A DNA stretch of 64,000 nucleotides from Hyphomonas neptunium ATCC 15444 (GCF_000013025.1 NC_008358.1:2542001-2606000); one strand, 5' to 3'. Shown: positions 42,980 to 52,955, numbered from the stretch's first letter. Notes: generated by a model from the letters alone, not told the origin. Numbers and translations: made by a program.

Positions 42980-44956
42980 TCAGGGGGCAGTCTCGATGGC
43001 CTGAGTGCCTGGAGTGCTCAAGCCAAGTTCCGACCAATCCACACTTTTTGAACCGACCAGGGAAAGGTGGTGCCAATCAATGAACAAAAGACCACGCTCA
43101 TCCGAGAAAGAACAATTGTCTTCCCGATCACAGAACACGTGGCGCAGGGATTTAAACTGAACATTATCAGTATTTTGAGCATGTTCCTCCATCATAGGCT
43201 CTATATTCGCCAAAGGCTCTGCTTCGGGTGATTGTTCTCCAGCAAATACGCTGTTCATTCGAGCAATGGAGGCGCGCATGGGCATACCAGAGGCGAGCAG
43301 GAATTTGGGTCCGTGCACGTTAAAATACGGAACATCACCAACAAGCAATACGCTCTTCCCTGCCGATACCAGCCTTCCCGTTGTCAATTCCAGATTACTT
43401 TGGAAGGCACCCAACTCATCCTCATCAACATCTTTCCAGCGACCTGAGAGGATTACGAGTTCGATACTTGGATCATTTTCAGCATAACTGATGGCGCGCT
43501 CGGCAAACTCGACACATTCCGCATGCCCAGTATATTTTGGGACGGTAGTCCCCGTTCCAAGTATCGGGCGGCAAGCAGATTTGGAAATCTGGATGAGACG
43601 ATAGCCTCGCGATGTTACGTATTCTTTCAGGCCCGGCCCGAGAGCCGAAGCATGACTATCTCCGATCAACGCAATTGCGGGAGATGTGCCAGGAGGACGG
43701 CACGTTTCATCCGCCAACAGATCTAGTTCTCCAGCGCTTAGCCGGCATTCGCCGCGTCCGGTTATAACGAAATTATCAACTTTGTGGGCGAGCGCCGGCA
43801 ACCTCTCGGGGGCTCCGTCAGCTAATCTTATGGTCACCGCAGTGGCAACAATGACGCTTGCTGCTGTTCCGAACCGCATGATCGTGAACAGGGGACGGCC
43901 TTGAGGGCGACGGAAGGGCTGTTCGATATACCGCCATGAAAGATAACCCATTCCACCGCTTACAACCGCGATCATAAGCATGGTTCCAATCGCGGGCTCA
44001 AAGGGAGATGCGACGCGAACGAATGCCATAAGTGGCCAGTGCCAGAGATACCAAGAATAGGAAATTAATCCCACTCCCACCATAGGGGCAAATGACAAAA
44101 CGCGGCGATTAAACCAGGAGTCTCGAAAATGGATCAGAAGGACCGTGCCAGCAATCGGAGCGAGTGTTACAAACCCCGGAATATCCATCTGCTCGTCAAT
44201 GAATATAAATGAGATGATCAGGAGAACCGCACCAAGCGTCGCGAAGATATTTTCCTTCCCGGTCCCCGTCATCGCGCCACCTGGCGTTCGGTGCCACAGG
44301 GCCAGCAAGACACCTGCGGCAAGCTCCCAGGCTCTGGTCGGCAACATATAGTAGGCAAAACTCGGATCACGGCTGGATAGCCAGGCAGATGCCATCAGAC
44401 TCGCTGCGAAGATTAACGAAATGCCTATCCAGACAGCCTTGTTGCCCAGCCGCATGAGGCCGAAAATCAACAACGGGACAATAAAATAAAACTGCTCCTC
44501 GACCCCTAGGGACCAAGTCATCAGCAAGGGTATTTCGTTCGAACCGGGGCCAAAATAATCTGTGTACCGCCAGAACTGAATATTAGAAACCCCGGCAATC
44601 GCCATGGCTGCCGAGTTGGAAAAGAATATCATCTCCTCCCGAGTGAGGATCGCCCAGGCAAGACACAGAGAAATCACGATGACCGCAAAGAGCGCCGGCA
44701 AAATGCGTCTTGCCCGGCGCGCATAGAAGCCAAGAATAAAACTCCAAAAGGACACCTTCGGAGCGCTGAGCTCCTTCAGGAGGATCGTGCCGATCAGGTA
44801 ACCGGAGATGACAAAAAATATGTCTACGCCGAGAAATCCCCCTGGAAGGGCCGACGGACTGGCATGAAACAGGACAACAGATGTGACCGCGACAGCTCTC
44901 AAGCCATCGACATCGGACCTGTAATATCCGGCCGCGTGCGCGTTATTGCTGGTCAT
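42980..44956 (-). CDS. Acyltransferase-3 with SGNH domain (OafA/PatB-type O-acetyltransferase)
   Basis: A 658-residue two-domain membrane enzyme. The N-terminal 370 residues form about ten membrane helices with AT3 motifs: DVDGLRAVAV near residue 15, VVLFHASPSALPGGFLGVD with the catalytic His, the RRARRILPAL arginine pair and WSLGVEEQFYF. A periplasmic SGNH hydrolase-like domain follows with GDSHASALGPG (Ser, Gly) and DWHHLSLVGS (Asp, His). Such proteins move acetyl groups from the cytoplasm to surface polysaccharide, LPS or peptidoglycan. Target unknown: no glycosyltransferases lie nearby. Codon use is a little AT-richer than its neighbours and it stands alone, so acquisition by transfer is possible. 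Confidence 0.9.
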   Translation of the reverse strand: MTSNNAHAAGYYRSDVDGLRAVAVTSVVLFHASPSALPGGFLGVDIFFVISGYLIGTILLKELSAPKVSFWSFILGFYARRARRILPALFAVIVISLCLAWAILTREEMIFFSNSAAMAIAGVSNIQFWRYTDYFGPGSNEIPLLMTWSLGVEEQFYFIVPLLIFGLMRLGNKAVWIGISLIFAASLMASAWLSSRDPSFAYYMLPTRAWELAAGVLLALWHRTPGGAMTGTGKENIFATLGAVLLIISFIFIDEQMDIPGFVTLAPIAGTVLLIHFRDSWFNRRVLSFAPMVGVGLISYSWYLWHWPLMAFVRVASPFEPAIGTMLMIAVVSGGMGYLSWRYIEQPFRRPQGRPLFTIMRFGTAASVIVATAVTIRLADGAPERLPALAHKVDNFVITGRGECRLSAGELDLLADETCRPPGTSPAIALIGDSHASALGPGLKEYVTSRGYRLIQISKSACRPILGTGTTVPKYTGHAECVEFAERAISYAENDPSIELVILSGRWKDVDEDELGAFQSNLELTTGRLVSAGKSVLLVGDVPYFNVHGPKFLLASGMPMRASIARMNSVFAGEQSPEAEPLANIEPMMEEHAQNTDNVQFKSLRHVFCDREDNCSFSDERGLLFIDWHHLSLVGSKSVDWSELGLSTPGTQAIETAP

Positions 44957-45216
44957 CTGATCCCTTTTTCATACACCAAAGAAGGGGGTAAATTCGCCGA
45001 CCCTGGAATGAGTTTGTTCTGAGCATCTATAAACAGCAAGAGCTGTGCCAGCAGTGATGTAAAACCAGCCCCCGCCCAAGCACGAGGGAGGGCCCCTTTG
45101 GTGCTTGTTACCCGAGCGGCGTGACGCGGGCCGCTGTTGGGCGATCTGACCGGCCGATTTACACGAGATCTGAGACATATCTCTGCCACGGCGACCCTTG
45201 ATTTTGAATCTACTTA

Positions 45217-45245
45217 TTGACTCAAATCAAAAAGAACAAAATAAG
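45217..45245 (+). promoter_or_regulatory. imuA promoter, predicted leaderless
   Basis: TTGACT (45217-45222), 17-base spacer, AATAAG (45240-45245). Five of six and four of six consensus matches. Initiation is expected near 45251, which is the A of the imuA ATG, so the message would have no leader. Confidence 0.55.
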
Positions 45246-45248
45246 AAC
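45234..45248. promoter_or_regulatory. LexA box (alphaproteobacterial GAAC-N7-GAAC)
   Basis: GAAC (45234-45237) and GAAC (45245-45248) separated by seven bases equal the GTTC-N7-GTTC LexA site known for Alphaproteobacteria. It covers the predicted -10 and ends two bases before the imuA ATG. Confidence 0.85.
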
Positions 45249-45250
45249 AT

Positions 45251-45985
45251 ATGGACCTCGCCACACTCAAATCCAAAGGCATAATTGGCTCTCTGACGGC
45301 CCCCCCAGGGCAGGAGAACACTTTCCCGTTTGGCCTTGGGAAGCACGGGCTGCATGAAGTGGCCGAAACAGCTTATGGGGATCGTGCCGCCGCGACAGGC
45401 TTTGTTTTGACAGCCGCCAGGCCCCTCCGCAAAGGCGCTCTCCTGTGGATATCTCAAGCGAGCATTGTGCGGGATATGGGGACATTGCCGGAAGCGGCAT
45501 TGCGCGAAATGTGCGGAGAGAATGTACGCCGTCTGAACATCACCGCACGCCAGGCCAAAGATGCACTTTGGGCAGCGGAGGAAGCAATTGTTTCAGGAGC
45601 CGCCAGCCATGTGATTGCGGAAGTTGAAGAGGTTGATTTCACTTCTACCCGTCGCCTGGCACTCGCATCCGGACGTCATGGCGTACCTTTAACCCTGCTC
45701 TTGTCGTATGGATGTAGCGGCGCAACGGCGGCCATTACGCGTTGGCGCATATCACCCCGCCCCTCTGCCTCTAACCTCTATGACTTTCGCGCGCCCGGCC
45801 ACTCGCGATGGCACGCATTGTTGGAACGGTGCCGATCCGCCCCCGGAATGGCGGGACATGAGTTTGATCTGGAATGGAACGATGAGACGCTATCTCTCAG
45901 TATGGTTTCCGGAGTGGCCGTTGGACAGGTTGCGGCGCGCCAGGCGACACCCTACGGCACCTTCGCACACCGGAAATCCGGATAA
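45251..45985 (+). CDS. imuA: ImuA, SOS mutasome accessory protein
   Basis: A 244-residue RecA/SulA-like protein, first gene of the imuA-imuB-dnaE2 translesion cassette. It keeps the family core (FGLGKHGLHEVAETAYGD, RPLRKGALLWIS) but no Walker A motif, as usual for ImuA. It acts with RecA and ImuB to recruit DnaE2 to damaged DNA. No ribosome site precedes the ATG; instead the LexA box and predicted -10 run up to it, pointing to a leaderless transcript. The end overlaps imuB by 104 bases. Confidence 0.88.
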   Translation: MDLATLKSKGIIGSLTAPPGQENTFPFGLGKHGLHEVAETAYGDRAAATGFVLTAARPLRKGALLWISQASIVRDMGTLPEAALREMCGENVRRLNITARQAKDALWAAEEAIVSGAASHVIAEVEEVDFTSTRRLALASGRHGVPLTLLLSYGCSGATAAITRWRISPRPSASNLYDFRAPGHSRWHALLERCRSAPGMAGHEFDLEWNDETLSLSMVSGVAVGQVAARQATPYGTFAHRKSG

Positions 45986-47486
45986 GCTCCGGCCCTTCAT
46001 CCTGCATGAGACGTCCCCTCACGGACTTGTTGTTGCTATTGCCAACAAGGCCGCACAAGCGGCCGGTATTCACGCCGGTTTGCGTTTTACTGACGCACGC
46101 GCCACCCTGCCCGATTTGGCCAGCGAAGAAATTGACCGGGAAAATGATGCAAGGGCTCTTACGGCATTAGCTGGCTGGATGGTTCGGTTTTCTCCTCTGG
46201 TGGGTGTTGATGGCATTGACGGACTGATTCTCGAAACGACAGGCTGTGATCACCTGTTCGGCGGCGAGTCCGGGATGGCCGCCGAACTTTCCGCAAAGCT
46301 TGCCCATGCAGGTTATGGTCACAAAATCGCAATTGCCGGAACCGTTGGGGCAGCGTGGGCGCTTACGCATGCTACCGTAGAGATGGGCAAACCCGTCATC
46401 CTCGCCAATGGAGATGAACGTACCGGGCTTGCGGATCTTCCCACGCGTGCCTTGCGGCTTTCTGAGAGCTCTCAGATCCTCCTGCGCCGGTTTGGCCTTA
46501 CTCGTATCCGGCAACTGTATGACATTGACCGCAAAGCCCTGACACGCCGTTTCAATTCCCGGCAATCCGCTGATGCGGTGCGCTTACGCCTTGACCAGGC
46601 GTTGGGCATCCGGCCCGAACCTTTCACACCCTTCAGACCTCCTCCAGACTATTCCACCAGACTGCCCTGTCCAGAACCCCTGACGGATGGCGCCGGAATA
46701 AGCGCCGGCCTCTCCCGTCTGACAGAAGAGCTCTGCGAGCATCTGTCTGCCAGCGGCGTAGGTGCTCAAAGCTTCCTGCTGCAGGCTTTTCGGTCTGATG
46801 GCGAAATTGCCCGCATACGCGTTAATGCCGCCCGCCCTGTGCGCAAACCCGAACATGTGATGCGCCTGTTTGGAGAAAAGACTGATGCGGTTGATCCTGG
46901 CTTTGGAATTGACCTTCTTTTGCTGGAGGCTTTCCGGACAGGAGAGATGGCAACAGGCAGCCGTCTGATTTCCGGCGGCTTTTCCCAAGCTGATGTCGAT
47001 GAAGACGCACTCGCCGCACTCGCTGACCGGGTCAATGCCCGGCTTGGCGAGGGTGTCGTCACGGTCACGATCCCGGAAGCGCATCACCCCCCGCAAGCCG
47101 CAGAAAGAACCGTTCCATTTTCTGGTCAAAACCTGGCCGGCGCCGCTCGCCCCTATAATCTGCCTGGCCTGCGCCCGGCGCGTCTGTTTGAACGCGCCGA
47201 GCGGGTTGAGGTGATTGCTGAGGTGCCGGATGGCCCACCCCAGCGCTTCATATGGCGGCGAAAGGTACGCCGCGTAATCCGCGCGGACGGCCCAGAGCGG
47301 ATTGCGCCGGAATGGTGGACCTACCTGCCCCCACGACCTGAAGAAACAGTCAGCCTACCCCGCGCGCGAGATTATTACCGCGTGGAGGATGAAGATGGCA
47401 GGCGCTACTGGGTGTTCCGCGAAGGTCTTTATGGGGATGGTCGGGGAGAATCGCCTGATTGGTTCGTTCAGGGATTATTTTCATGA
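45882..47486 (+). CDS. imuB: ImuB, catalytically inactive Y-family polymerase
   Basis: The ATG at 45882 (MRRYLSVWFPEWPLD) is the family-typical start; upstream in-frame codons lie inside imuA. The product has 534 residues. It follows the Y-family fold with palm, fingers and little-finger regions (LLLRRFGLTRIRQLYDI-like thumb), but the two acidic active-site motifs of DinB are not present, which is known for ImuB. It serves as a hub that binds the beta clamp, ImuA and DnaE2. A candidate clamp motif could not be fixed by eye. Its TGA overlaps the dnaE2 ATG as ATGA. Confidence 0.92.
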   Translation: MRRYLSVWFPEWPLDRLRRARRHPTAPSHTGNPDKLRPFILHETSPHGLVVAIANKAAQAAGIHAGLRFTDARATLPDLASEEIDRENDARALTALAGWMVRFSPLVGVDGIDGLILETTGCDHLFGGESGMAAELSAKLAHAGYGHKIAIAGTVGAAWALTHATVEMGKPVILANGDERTGLADLPTRALRLSESSQILLRRFGLTRIRQLYDIDRKALTRRFNSRQSADAVRLRLDQALGIRPEPFTPFRPPPDYSTRLPCPEPLTDGAGISAGLSRLTEELCEHLSASGVGAQSFLLQAFRSDGEIARIRVNAARPVRKPEHVMRLFGEKTDAVDPGFGIDLLLLEAFRTGEMATGSRLISGGFSQADVDEDALAALADRVNARLGEGVVTVTIPEAHHPPQAAERTVPFSGQNLAGAARPYNLPGLRPARLFERAERVEVIAEVPDGPPQRFIWRRKVRRVIRADGPERIAPEWWTYLPPRPEETVSLPRARDYYRVEDEDGRRYWVFREGLYGDGRGESPDWFVQGLFS

Positions 47487-50400
47487 CAGCCTATGCCGAG
47501 TTGGCGGTTACAACAAACTTTTCCTTTCTACAAGGCGCGAGCCATGCCCACGAGTTGGTAAGACGTGCGGCAGACCTTGGCCATGTAGCAATCGGCATTG
47601 CCGACAGAAATACGCTGGCGGGCGTTGTCCGCGCGCATGTGGCAGCAAAGGAAGCAGGGCTGCGTCTCCTGGTCGGAGCGCGTCTCGTGCCGGCGGATGG
47701 GCCGGAGATTATCGCCTACCCAATGAACCGCGCGGCTTATGGGCGGCTTTCCCGCCTTCTGTCGAAAGGCAAGATGCGGGCAGCAAAGGGCGAATGTCAC
47801 ATCACTGTTTCAGATATTCTGAAAGCCAGCGAAGGGCAGATTTTTATTGTTATGCCACCAGAAGCCCTCTGCCTGCCGTTTGGCCGTACGCTGGATGAAA
47901 TTGCACGCGCCGCGCCCGGCCGGACTTACCTTGCTGCGCGCTATACTTATTCCGGCCGCAACCGTGAGCGCATTTTCCGGCTTGCGGAATTGGCAGCACG
48001 CGCTGGCGTTGCCCTGATGGCGACAAATGACGTGCTTTATCACGCTCCCGAGCGCCGCCCCCTTCAAGATGTTCTGACGTGTATCCGCGAGCACCATACT
48101 CTTGATACGGCGGGATTTCTTCTGGAGGCAAATGGCGAACGCCACCTTAAGGGTGGCGCGGAAATGGCCCGGCTGTTCAAAGGGTTTGAGTCTTCTGTCG
48201 CGCGCACTGTCGAGATCTCTGAGCGCTGCCGGTTCAGCCTGGACGAGCTTGCCTATGAGTATCCCGACGAGCCTGTTCCTCCTGGATCAACGCCGCAGGA
48301 ACATCTGGAACGGCTTACGTGGGAAGGTGCCAGTGGCCGCTATCCAGGCGGGGTTCCGGAAAAGGTGGAACGTCAGATCCGCGATGAATTGCGCATTATT
48401 GATCAGCTTTCCTACGCACCTTACTTCCTGACTGTGAACGACATCGTGCAATGGGCACGGAGCCAGAACATACTTTGCCAGGGCCGCGGGTCGGCAGCAA
48501 ACTCGGCGATCTGCTATTGCCTCGGCATTACCAGCATTGACCCTACCCTCACAAAGCTCCTGTTCGCGCGTTTCCTTTCCCCCGAGCGGAAGGAGCCGCC
48601 GGACATCGACGTCGATTTTGAGCATGAACGGCGCGAGGAAGTAATTCAGTATGTTTACCGGCGGTATGGCCAACATCGCGCCGCCCTGACGGCAACAGTG
48701 ATTTCCTACCGTTCGCGTTCAGCTATCCGGGAGGTGTGCAAGGCGCTTGGCCTGAGCGATGACATCTCTGCCGCCCTGGCCAACGGCGTTTGGGGCAGCT
48801 GGAGTGATACTCTGCCCGACAATCGGATTGCGGAAGCGGGGCTGGATCCTGCCAACCCTCTGATCCGGCGCGCGGTACAGCTCGCGCGACAATTGCTCGG
48901 CTTTCCGCGCCACCTCTCTCAACATGTGGGCGGCTTTGTGCTGACGCGCGGGGATCTGATCGAGACCGTTCCCATTGGCAACGCCGCCATGAGGGATCGC
49001 ACTTTTATTGAATGGGACAAGGACGATATAGATGCCCTCGGCATCATGAAGGTCGATGTACTTTCTCTGGGTATGTTGACCTGCATCCGCAAGGCTTTTG
49101 ATCTCCTTACGGAGCATAAAAACACCCTGCATACGCTCGCCAGCGTCGAACAAGAGGATAGAGCCACCTATGACATGCTGTGCAAGGGCGACAGCATCGG
49201 CGTCTTTCAGGTGGAAAGCCGCGCACAAATGGCAATGCTGCCCCGCCTGCGTCCCCGCACCTATTATGATCTTGTCATTGAAGTGGCGATCGTTCGGCCC
49301 GGTCCCATACAAGGCAATATGGTTCATCCCTATCTTCGCCGGCGTAAAGGGATTGAGGCCGTTTCCTATCCTCGCCCGTCTCCTGACCAGGGGCCGCCTG
49401 ATGAACTTGAATCCATCTTGAGCCGGACGCTCGGTGTCCCCCTCTTTCAGGAACAAGCGATGCAGATCGCCATTGATGCTGCCAGGTTCTCGGCGGATGA
49501 GGCCAATGGCCTGCGCCGGGCAATGGCAACTTTCCGGAATGTCGGCACCATCCACCAATATGAGGAAATGCTTGTCTCCAATCTGATCAAACGGGGCTAC
49601 GATCCGGTCTTTGCGAAATCCTGTTTTGATCAGATAAAAGGATTTGGAGAATATGGGTTTCCGGAAAGCCATGCAGCCTCTTTCGCCCTGCTCGTTTATG
49701 TTTCCTCATGGATAAAATGCCACCACCCGGACGTTTTCTGTGCTGCCCTCCTCAACAGCCAGCCGATGGGATTCTATGCACCTGCGCAAATTGTCCGGGA
49801 TGCGCAGGCGCATGGCGTGGAGGTGCGCCCCGTAGATGTGAACTATTCCGACTGGGATAATATTCTCGAGCCAGATGAAAGGGCCTCAGGCAGTTTCGCG
49901 GTGCGCTTAGGCTTCAGACAGGTCGATGGTCTTAACCGGGAAGACATGGAACGCCTTATGGTCCGTCGCGGCACAGGCTATGAAACCCCGGACAGGCTGA
50001 TGCAACACGCACAGCTGACCCGTTCGGTGCTCGAGCGGCTTGCGGCGGCAGATGCTTTCGGCTCGATGAGCCTGACGCGACGTGAGGCACTCTGGAAAGT
50101 ACGTGGGGAAGCGCCTCAGCAAACCCTGCCCCTGTTTGCCACAGCCGGTCTCTCCGAGCAGGGCAGCGAAACGGGCATCACACTCCCCGTAATCCCGCCT
50201 TCGGAACATGTGATCCAGGACTACCAGACAACCGGGCTCTCCTTGAAAGGCCACCCGATGCATTTTCTTCGATCCCTGCACGCTCGCCGGGGCGTCCTCA
50301 GCACACATGACGCCGCTCGTCTTCCTAATGGATGTCGCGTTCAGACGTCTGGTATTGTTCTGGTCCGTCAACGGCCGGGAACCGCCAGCGGCGTTGTGTT

Positions 50401-50746
50401 CATTACGCTGGAGGATGAGACAGGCATCGCCAACCTGGTAGTCTGGCCGCGGGTAATGGAGCGATTTAGGACTGTTGTGATGCGTTCCAGGATTATCCAG
50501 GTAAAGGGTCGTGTTCAGACTGCGGAAAATGTCACGCACATTGTTGCCGAACAACTCATTGACTGTACGAGTGAGCTCAACCTGCTGACAGAAGATATGC
50601 TTCGTGATCCGCTCAAAGGCGCTCTCGCGAGGCCCGATGAGGTGGCCAGACCAGTACCGGAAAGAGATGGACCACCCAAACGAATGGCGGGTGACGGCCA
50701 CCCTCGCAACGTCCGCGTCATTCCGCCTAGCCGCGATTTTCACTAG
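47483..50746 (+). CDS. dnaE2: DnaE2, error-prone DNA polymerase III alpha subunit
   Basis: The ATG at 47483 overlaps imuB (ATGA) and gives 1087 residues, the usual DnaE2 length. The N-terminal PHP domain begins AYAELAVTTNFSFLQGASH. The C-family palm has the aspartates of PPDIDVDFEHERR near residues 372-384 and KVDVLSLGML. The tandem HhH region is near GFGEYGFPESHAASFALLVY, and a C-terminal OB fold contains GVVFITLEDETGIANLVVW. All catalytic Asp residues appear to be present. It performs mutagenic bypass during the SOS response. Transcription should come from the LexA-controlled promoter before imuA. Confidence 0.95.
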   Translation: MTAYAELAVTTNFSFLQGASHAHELVRRAADLGHVAIGIADRNTLAGVVRAHVAAKEAGLRLLVGARLVPADGPEIIAYPMNRAAYGRLSRLLSKGKMRAAKGECHITVSDILKASEGQIFIVMPPEALCLPFGRTLDEIARAAPGRTYLAARYTYSGRNRERIFRLAELAARAGVALMATNDVLYHAPERRPLQDVLTCIREHHTLDTAGFLLEANGERHLKGGAEMARLFKGFESSVARTVEISERCRFSLDELAYEYPDEPVPPGSTPQEHLERLTWEGASGRYPGGVPEKVERQIRDELRIIDQLSYAPYFLTVNDIVQWARSQNILCQGRGSAANSAICYCLGITSIDPTLTKLLFARFLSPERKEPPDIDVDFEHERREEVIQYVYRRYGQHRAALTATVISYRSRSAIREVCKALGLSDDISAALANGVWGSWSDTLPDNRIAEAGLDPANPLIRRAVQLARQLLGFPRHLSQHVGGFVLTRGDLIETVPIGNAAMRDRTFIEWDKDDIDALGIMKVDVLSLGMLTCIRKAFDLLTEHKNTLHTLASVEQEDRATYDMLCKGDSIGVFQVESRAQMAMLPRLRPRTYYDLVIEVAIVRPGPIQGNMVHPYLRRRKGIEAVSYPRPSPDQGPPDELESILSRTLGVPLFQEQAMQIAIDAARFSADEANGLRRAMATFRNVGTIHQYEEMLVSNLIKRGYDPVFAKSCFDQIKGFGEYGFPESHAASFALLVYVSSWIKCHHPDVFCAALLNSQPMGFYAPAQIVRDAQAHGVEVRPVDVNYSDWDNILEPDERASGSFAVRLGFRQVDGLNREDMERLMVRRGTGYETPDRLMQHAQLTRSVLERLAAADAFGSMSLTRREALWKVRGEAPQQTLPLFATAGLSEQGSETGITLPVIPPSEHVIQDYQTTGLSLKGHPMHFLRSLHARRGVLSTHDAARLPNGCRVQTSGIVLVRQRPGTASGVVFITLEDETGIANLVVWPRVMERFRTVVMRSRIIQVKGRVQTAENVTHIVAEQLIDCTSELNLLTEDMLRDPLKGALARPDEVARPVPERDGPPKRMAGDGHPRNVRVIPPSRDFH

Positions 50747-50793
50747 TCCGCGTCGCCCCACCGCCTGTCTGGCCACCAGTTCACGATGCGCCC

Positions 50794-50818
50794 GGAACCG
50801 ATGACACTCTGCCGCGTT
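50794..50818 (+). promoter_or_regulatory. EcfG (general stress sigma) promoter of katE
   Basis: GGAAC (50794-50798), 16-base spacer, CGTT (50815-50818): an exact EcfG consensus match. It starts 47 bases after the dnaE2 stop and leads to a leader of about 57 bases before the katE ATG. Confidence 0.8.
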
Positions 50819-50823
50819 TATCT

Positions 50824-50857
50824 GTTCCTGGGGACATTCTTTGAATCCCCCAGGAAC
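50824..50857 (+). terminator. Hairpin in the predicted katE leader RNA
   Basis: GTTCCTGGGG (50824-50833) pairs perfectly over ten bases with 50848-50857, loop of 14. It could end dnaE2 transcripts, though it lacks a T-run, or shape the 5' end of the katE message because the predicted start point is near 50826. Confidence 0.5.
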
Positions 50858-50882
50858 TCAATCGCAACAAGAGGGTGCAGTT

Positions 50883-52955
50883 ATGTCACGACGTTCGATC
50901 CAATCGGGCAAAGGAAAAGCCGGAGAGCTGCATCAGACATCATCAGGTCCACGCGATGCTCTAACGACCAATCATGGAGTTCGGATATCCGATAATCAAA
51001 ACAGCCTGCGCGCCGGATCGGTGGGGCCGACACTTCTGGAAGACTTTGTTCTACGGGAAAAGATCTTCCACTTTGATCATGAGCGCATTCCTGAGCGCAT
51101 CGTCCACGCACGAGGTAGCGCAGCACATGGTTATTTTGAATGTACCGATGCGATTCCCGGACTGTCGCGCGCAAGTCTATTTTCTGAAAAAGGAAAGAGG
51201 ACGCCTGTATTTACGCGGTTTTCGACCGTTGCTGGCGGAGCGGGTTCAGTGGACACACCGCGCGATGTGCGTGGATTTGCGGTGAAATTCTATACTGACG
51301 AAGGGAACTGGGATCTCGTTGGAAATAATATTCCGGTGTTTTTCATTCAGGATGCAATCAAATTTCCAGACCTTATCCATTCGGTAAAAATGGAAGCTGA
51401 CAGAGGCTTTCCACAAGCGGCGAGCGCGCACGATACGTTTTGGGACTTCATCTCGCTGATGCCTGAAACCATGCACACCATGATCTGGGCCATGTCTGAT
51501 CGCGCGATCCCTCGTTCTTACAGGATGATGGAAGGATTTGGTGTTCACACTTTCCGGCTGGTGAATGCGAAGGGGAAATCGACTTTTGTGAAGTTCCACT
51601 GGAAGCCAAAGCTTGGCCTGCAATCACTGGTATGGGATGAATCTGCCAAGCTGCAGGGAGCCGACAACGACTTTCACCGCCGGGACCTTTGGGAGGCGAT
51701 CGATTCAGGAAATTTTCCGGAATGGAATTTCGGGATTCAGGTAATCTCCGAAAAACTCGCTGAGGAGCTTCCCTATAATGTGCTCGACCCAACCAAGATC
51801 GTGCCCGAGGAAATAGCCCCAGTACGGATCATCGGGCGGATGGTTCTGGACCGAAACCCCGACAACCACTTTGCTGAAAATGAACAGGCTGCCTTCCTGC
51901 CCTCCAATGTCGTTCCTGGAATAGATTTCACGAATGATCCCCTTCTTCAAGGCAGACTGTTTTCGTATCTAGACACACAAAAGTCTCGCCTAGGAACAAC
52001 CAATTTCCATCAGATACCCATCAACGCGCCGAAATGCCCATTTGCAAACATGCAGCGCGATGGGATGATGCAGACATTCGTGCCAAAGGGCCGCGCAAAC
52101 TATGAGCCGAATACATTGGATGAAGCGGGTGAAGCTGCTGGTCCACGCGCCTCGAAAGAAGGCTTCCGAACATTCGAGAGCAATACCGAGTTAGGAAACA
52201 GCCCAACGGACAAATTAAGGGTGCGGGACGAAACTTTTGGCGACCATTTCAGCCAACCCCGCATGTTCTGGCATTCTCAAACCGAAAATGAACAGGCCCA
52301 TATTGCCTCGGCACTTGTCTTCGAATTGTCTAAAGTTGGAACTGAACACATCCGCAAGCGCACGCTATCCGTTATTCGGAACATTGATCACGACCTTGCA
52401 AAACGTGTAGCCGATGGCTTGGGATTGAAAGTGCCAGCTGCGACGCCGCCGTTCAGAGAACCAGTAGACTTGGGATCATCCGATTCCCTCTCTATACAGA
52501 AGAACTGGCAAACCACGATAAGGGGCCGAACAGTAGCTATCCTCTTTGCGGAAGGATCGGACAAGGACGCAATCGATGAATTGACGTCGAGTATTGAAGG
52601 CAAGGGTGGCTCGGTATACTTGGTGGCGCCTAAAGTTGGCCCTCTGAAGGTCAAGGGTGGAATGCTCCAAGCAGATGGCCAGCTTGCAGGCTCACCATCG
52701 CCTCTGTTTGATGCTGTCGCAATGGTGTTGATGCCGGATCAGGTTGAGAAACTGATGAAAGACTCTGCTGCACGCGGCTGGGTGAGTGACGCATATTCAC
52801 ATTTGAAAGCCATTGGGTATTGCCCTGGCTCGAAGGCGCTTCTGGAAGATTGTGGAATTGTGTTTGACGACGGCATCGTGCCAAATGAAAAATGGGCGAA
52901 GGCTGCCGCGCGTCGGTATTGGGATCGTGAATCTAATCTGCGCGATCTGGCTTGA
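50883..52955 (+). CDS. katE: KatE-type large-subunit catalase (HPII family)
   Basis: ATG 50883 is preceded by GAGGG at eight bases; an upstream frame start at 50841 lies in the leader hairpin. The 690-residue length is typical of clade 2 large catalases. The distal His75 is in [14 protein letters not shown], Asn148 in [11 protein letters not shown], and the proximal heme Tyr is in [16 protein letters not shown]-terminal flavodoxin/DJ-1-like domain ([20 protein letters not shown]) completes it. It disproportionates hydrogen peroxide in the cytoplasm and is stationary-phase or stress induced in relatives, which agrees with the perfect EcfG promoter. An FAD oxidoreductase follows 35 bp behind. 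Confidence 0.95.
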   Translation: MSRRSIQSGKGKAGELHQTSSGPRDALTTNHGVRISDNQNSLRAGSVGPTLLEDFVLREKIFHFDHERIPERIVHARGSAAHGYFECTDAIPGLSRASLFSEKGKRTPVFTRFSTVAGGAGSVDTPRDVRGFAVKFYTDEGNWDLVGNNIPVFFIQDAIKFPDLIHSVKMEADRGFPQAASAHDTFWDFISLMPETMHTMIWAMSDRAIPRSYRMMEGFGVHTFRLVNAKGKSTFVKFHWKPKLGLQSLVWDESAKLQGADNDFHRRDLWEAIDSGNFPEWNFGIQVISEKLAEELPYNVLDPTKIVPEEIAPVRIIGRMVLDRNPDNHFAENEQAAFLPSNVVPGIDFTNDPLLQGRLFSYLDTQKSRLGTTNFHQIPINAPKCPFANMQRDGMMQTFVPKGRANYEPNTLDEAGEAAGPRASKEGFRTFESNTELGNSPTDKLRVRDETFGDHFSQPRMFWHSQTENEQAHIASALVFELSKVGTEHIRKRTLSVIRNIDHDLAKRVADGLGLKVPAATPPFREPVDLGSSDSLSIQKNWQTTIRGRTVAILFAEGSDKDAIDELTSSIEGKGGSVYLVAPKVGPLKVKGGMLQADGQLAGSPSPLFDAVAMVLMPDQVEKLMKDSAARGWVSDAYSHLKAIGYCPGSKALLEDCGIVFDDGIVPNEKWAKAAARRYWDRESNLRDLA

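Larger units (their letters stand above)
44957..45250. other. 294-bp noncoding spacer between acyltransferase and imuA
   Basis: No convincing gene is seen. Two short minus-strand frames overlap each other here, neither with a recognisable product or ribosome site. The last 35 bases carry the imuA promoter and LexA box. The middle has GGGCCCC and other GC-rich patches unlike the AT-rich ends. Confidence 0.5.

Noticed and set aside
44953-45189. Two overlapping short minus-strand frames in the spacer before imuA
   Set aside because: No ribosome site or recognisable domain; two frames of similar quality overlap in the same place, which is expected by chance.
45882-47486. ImuB as an active translesion polymerase
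   Set aside because: The acidic catalytic motifs of DinB-type enzymes are missing, which is the known state of ImuB, so it is not unusual here.
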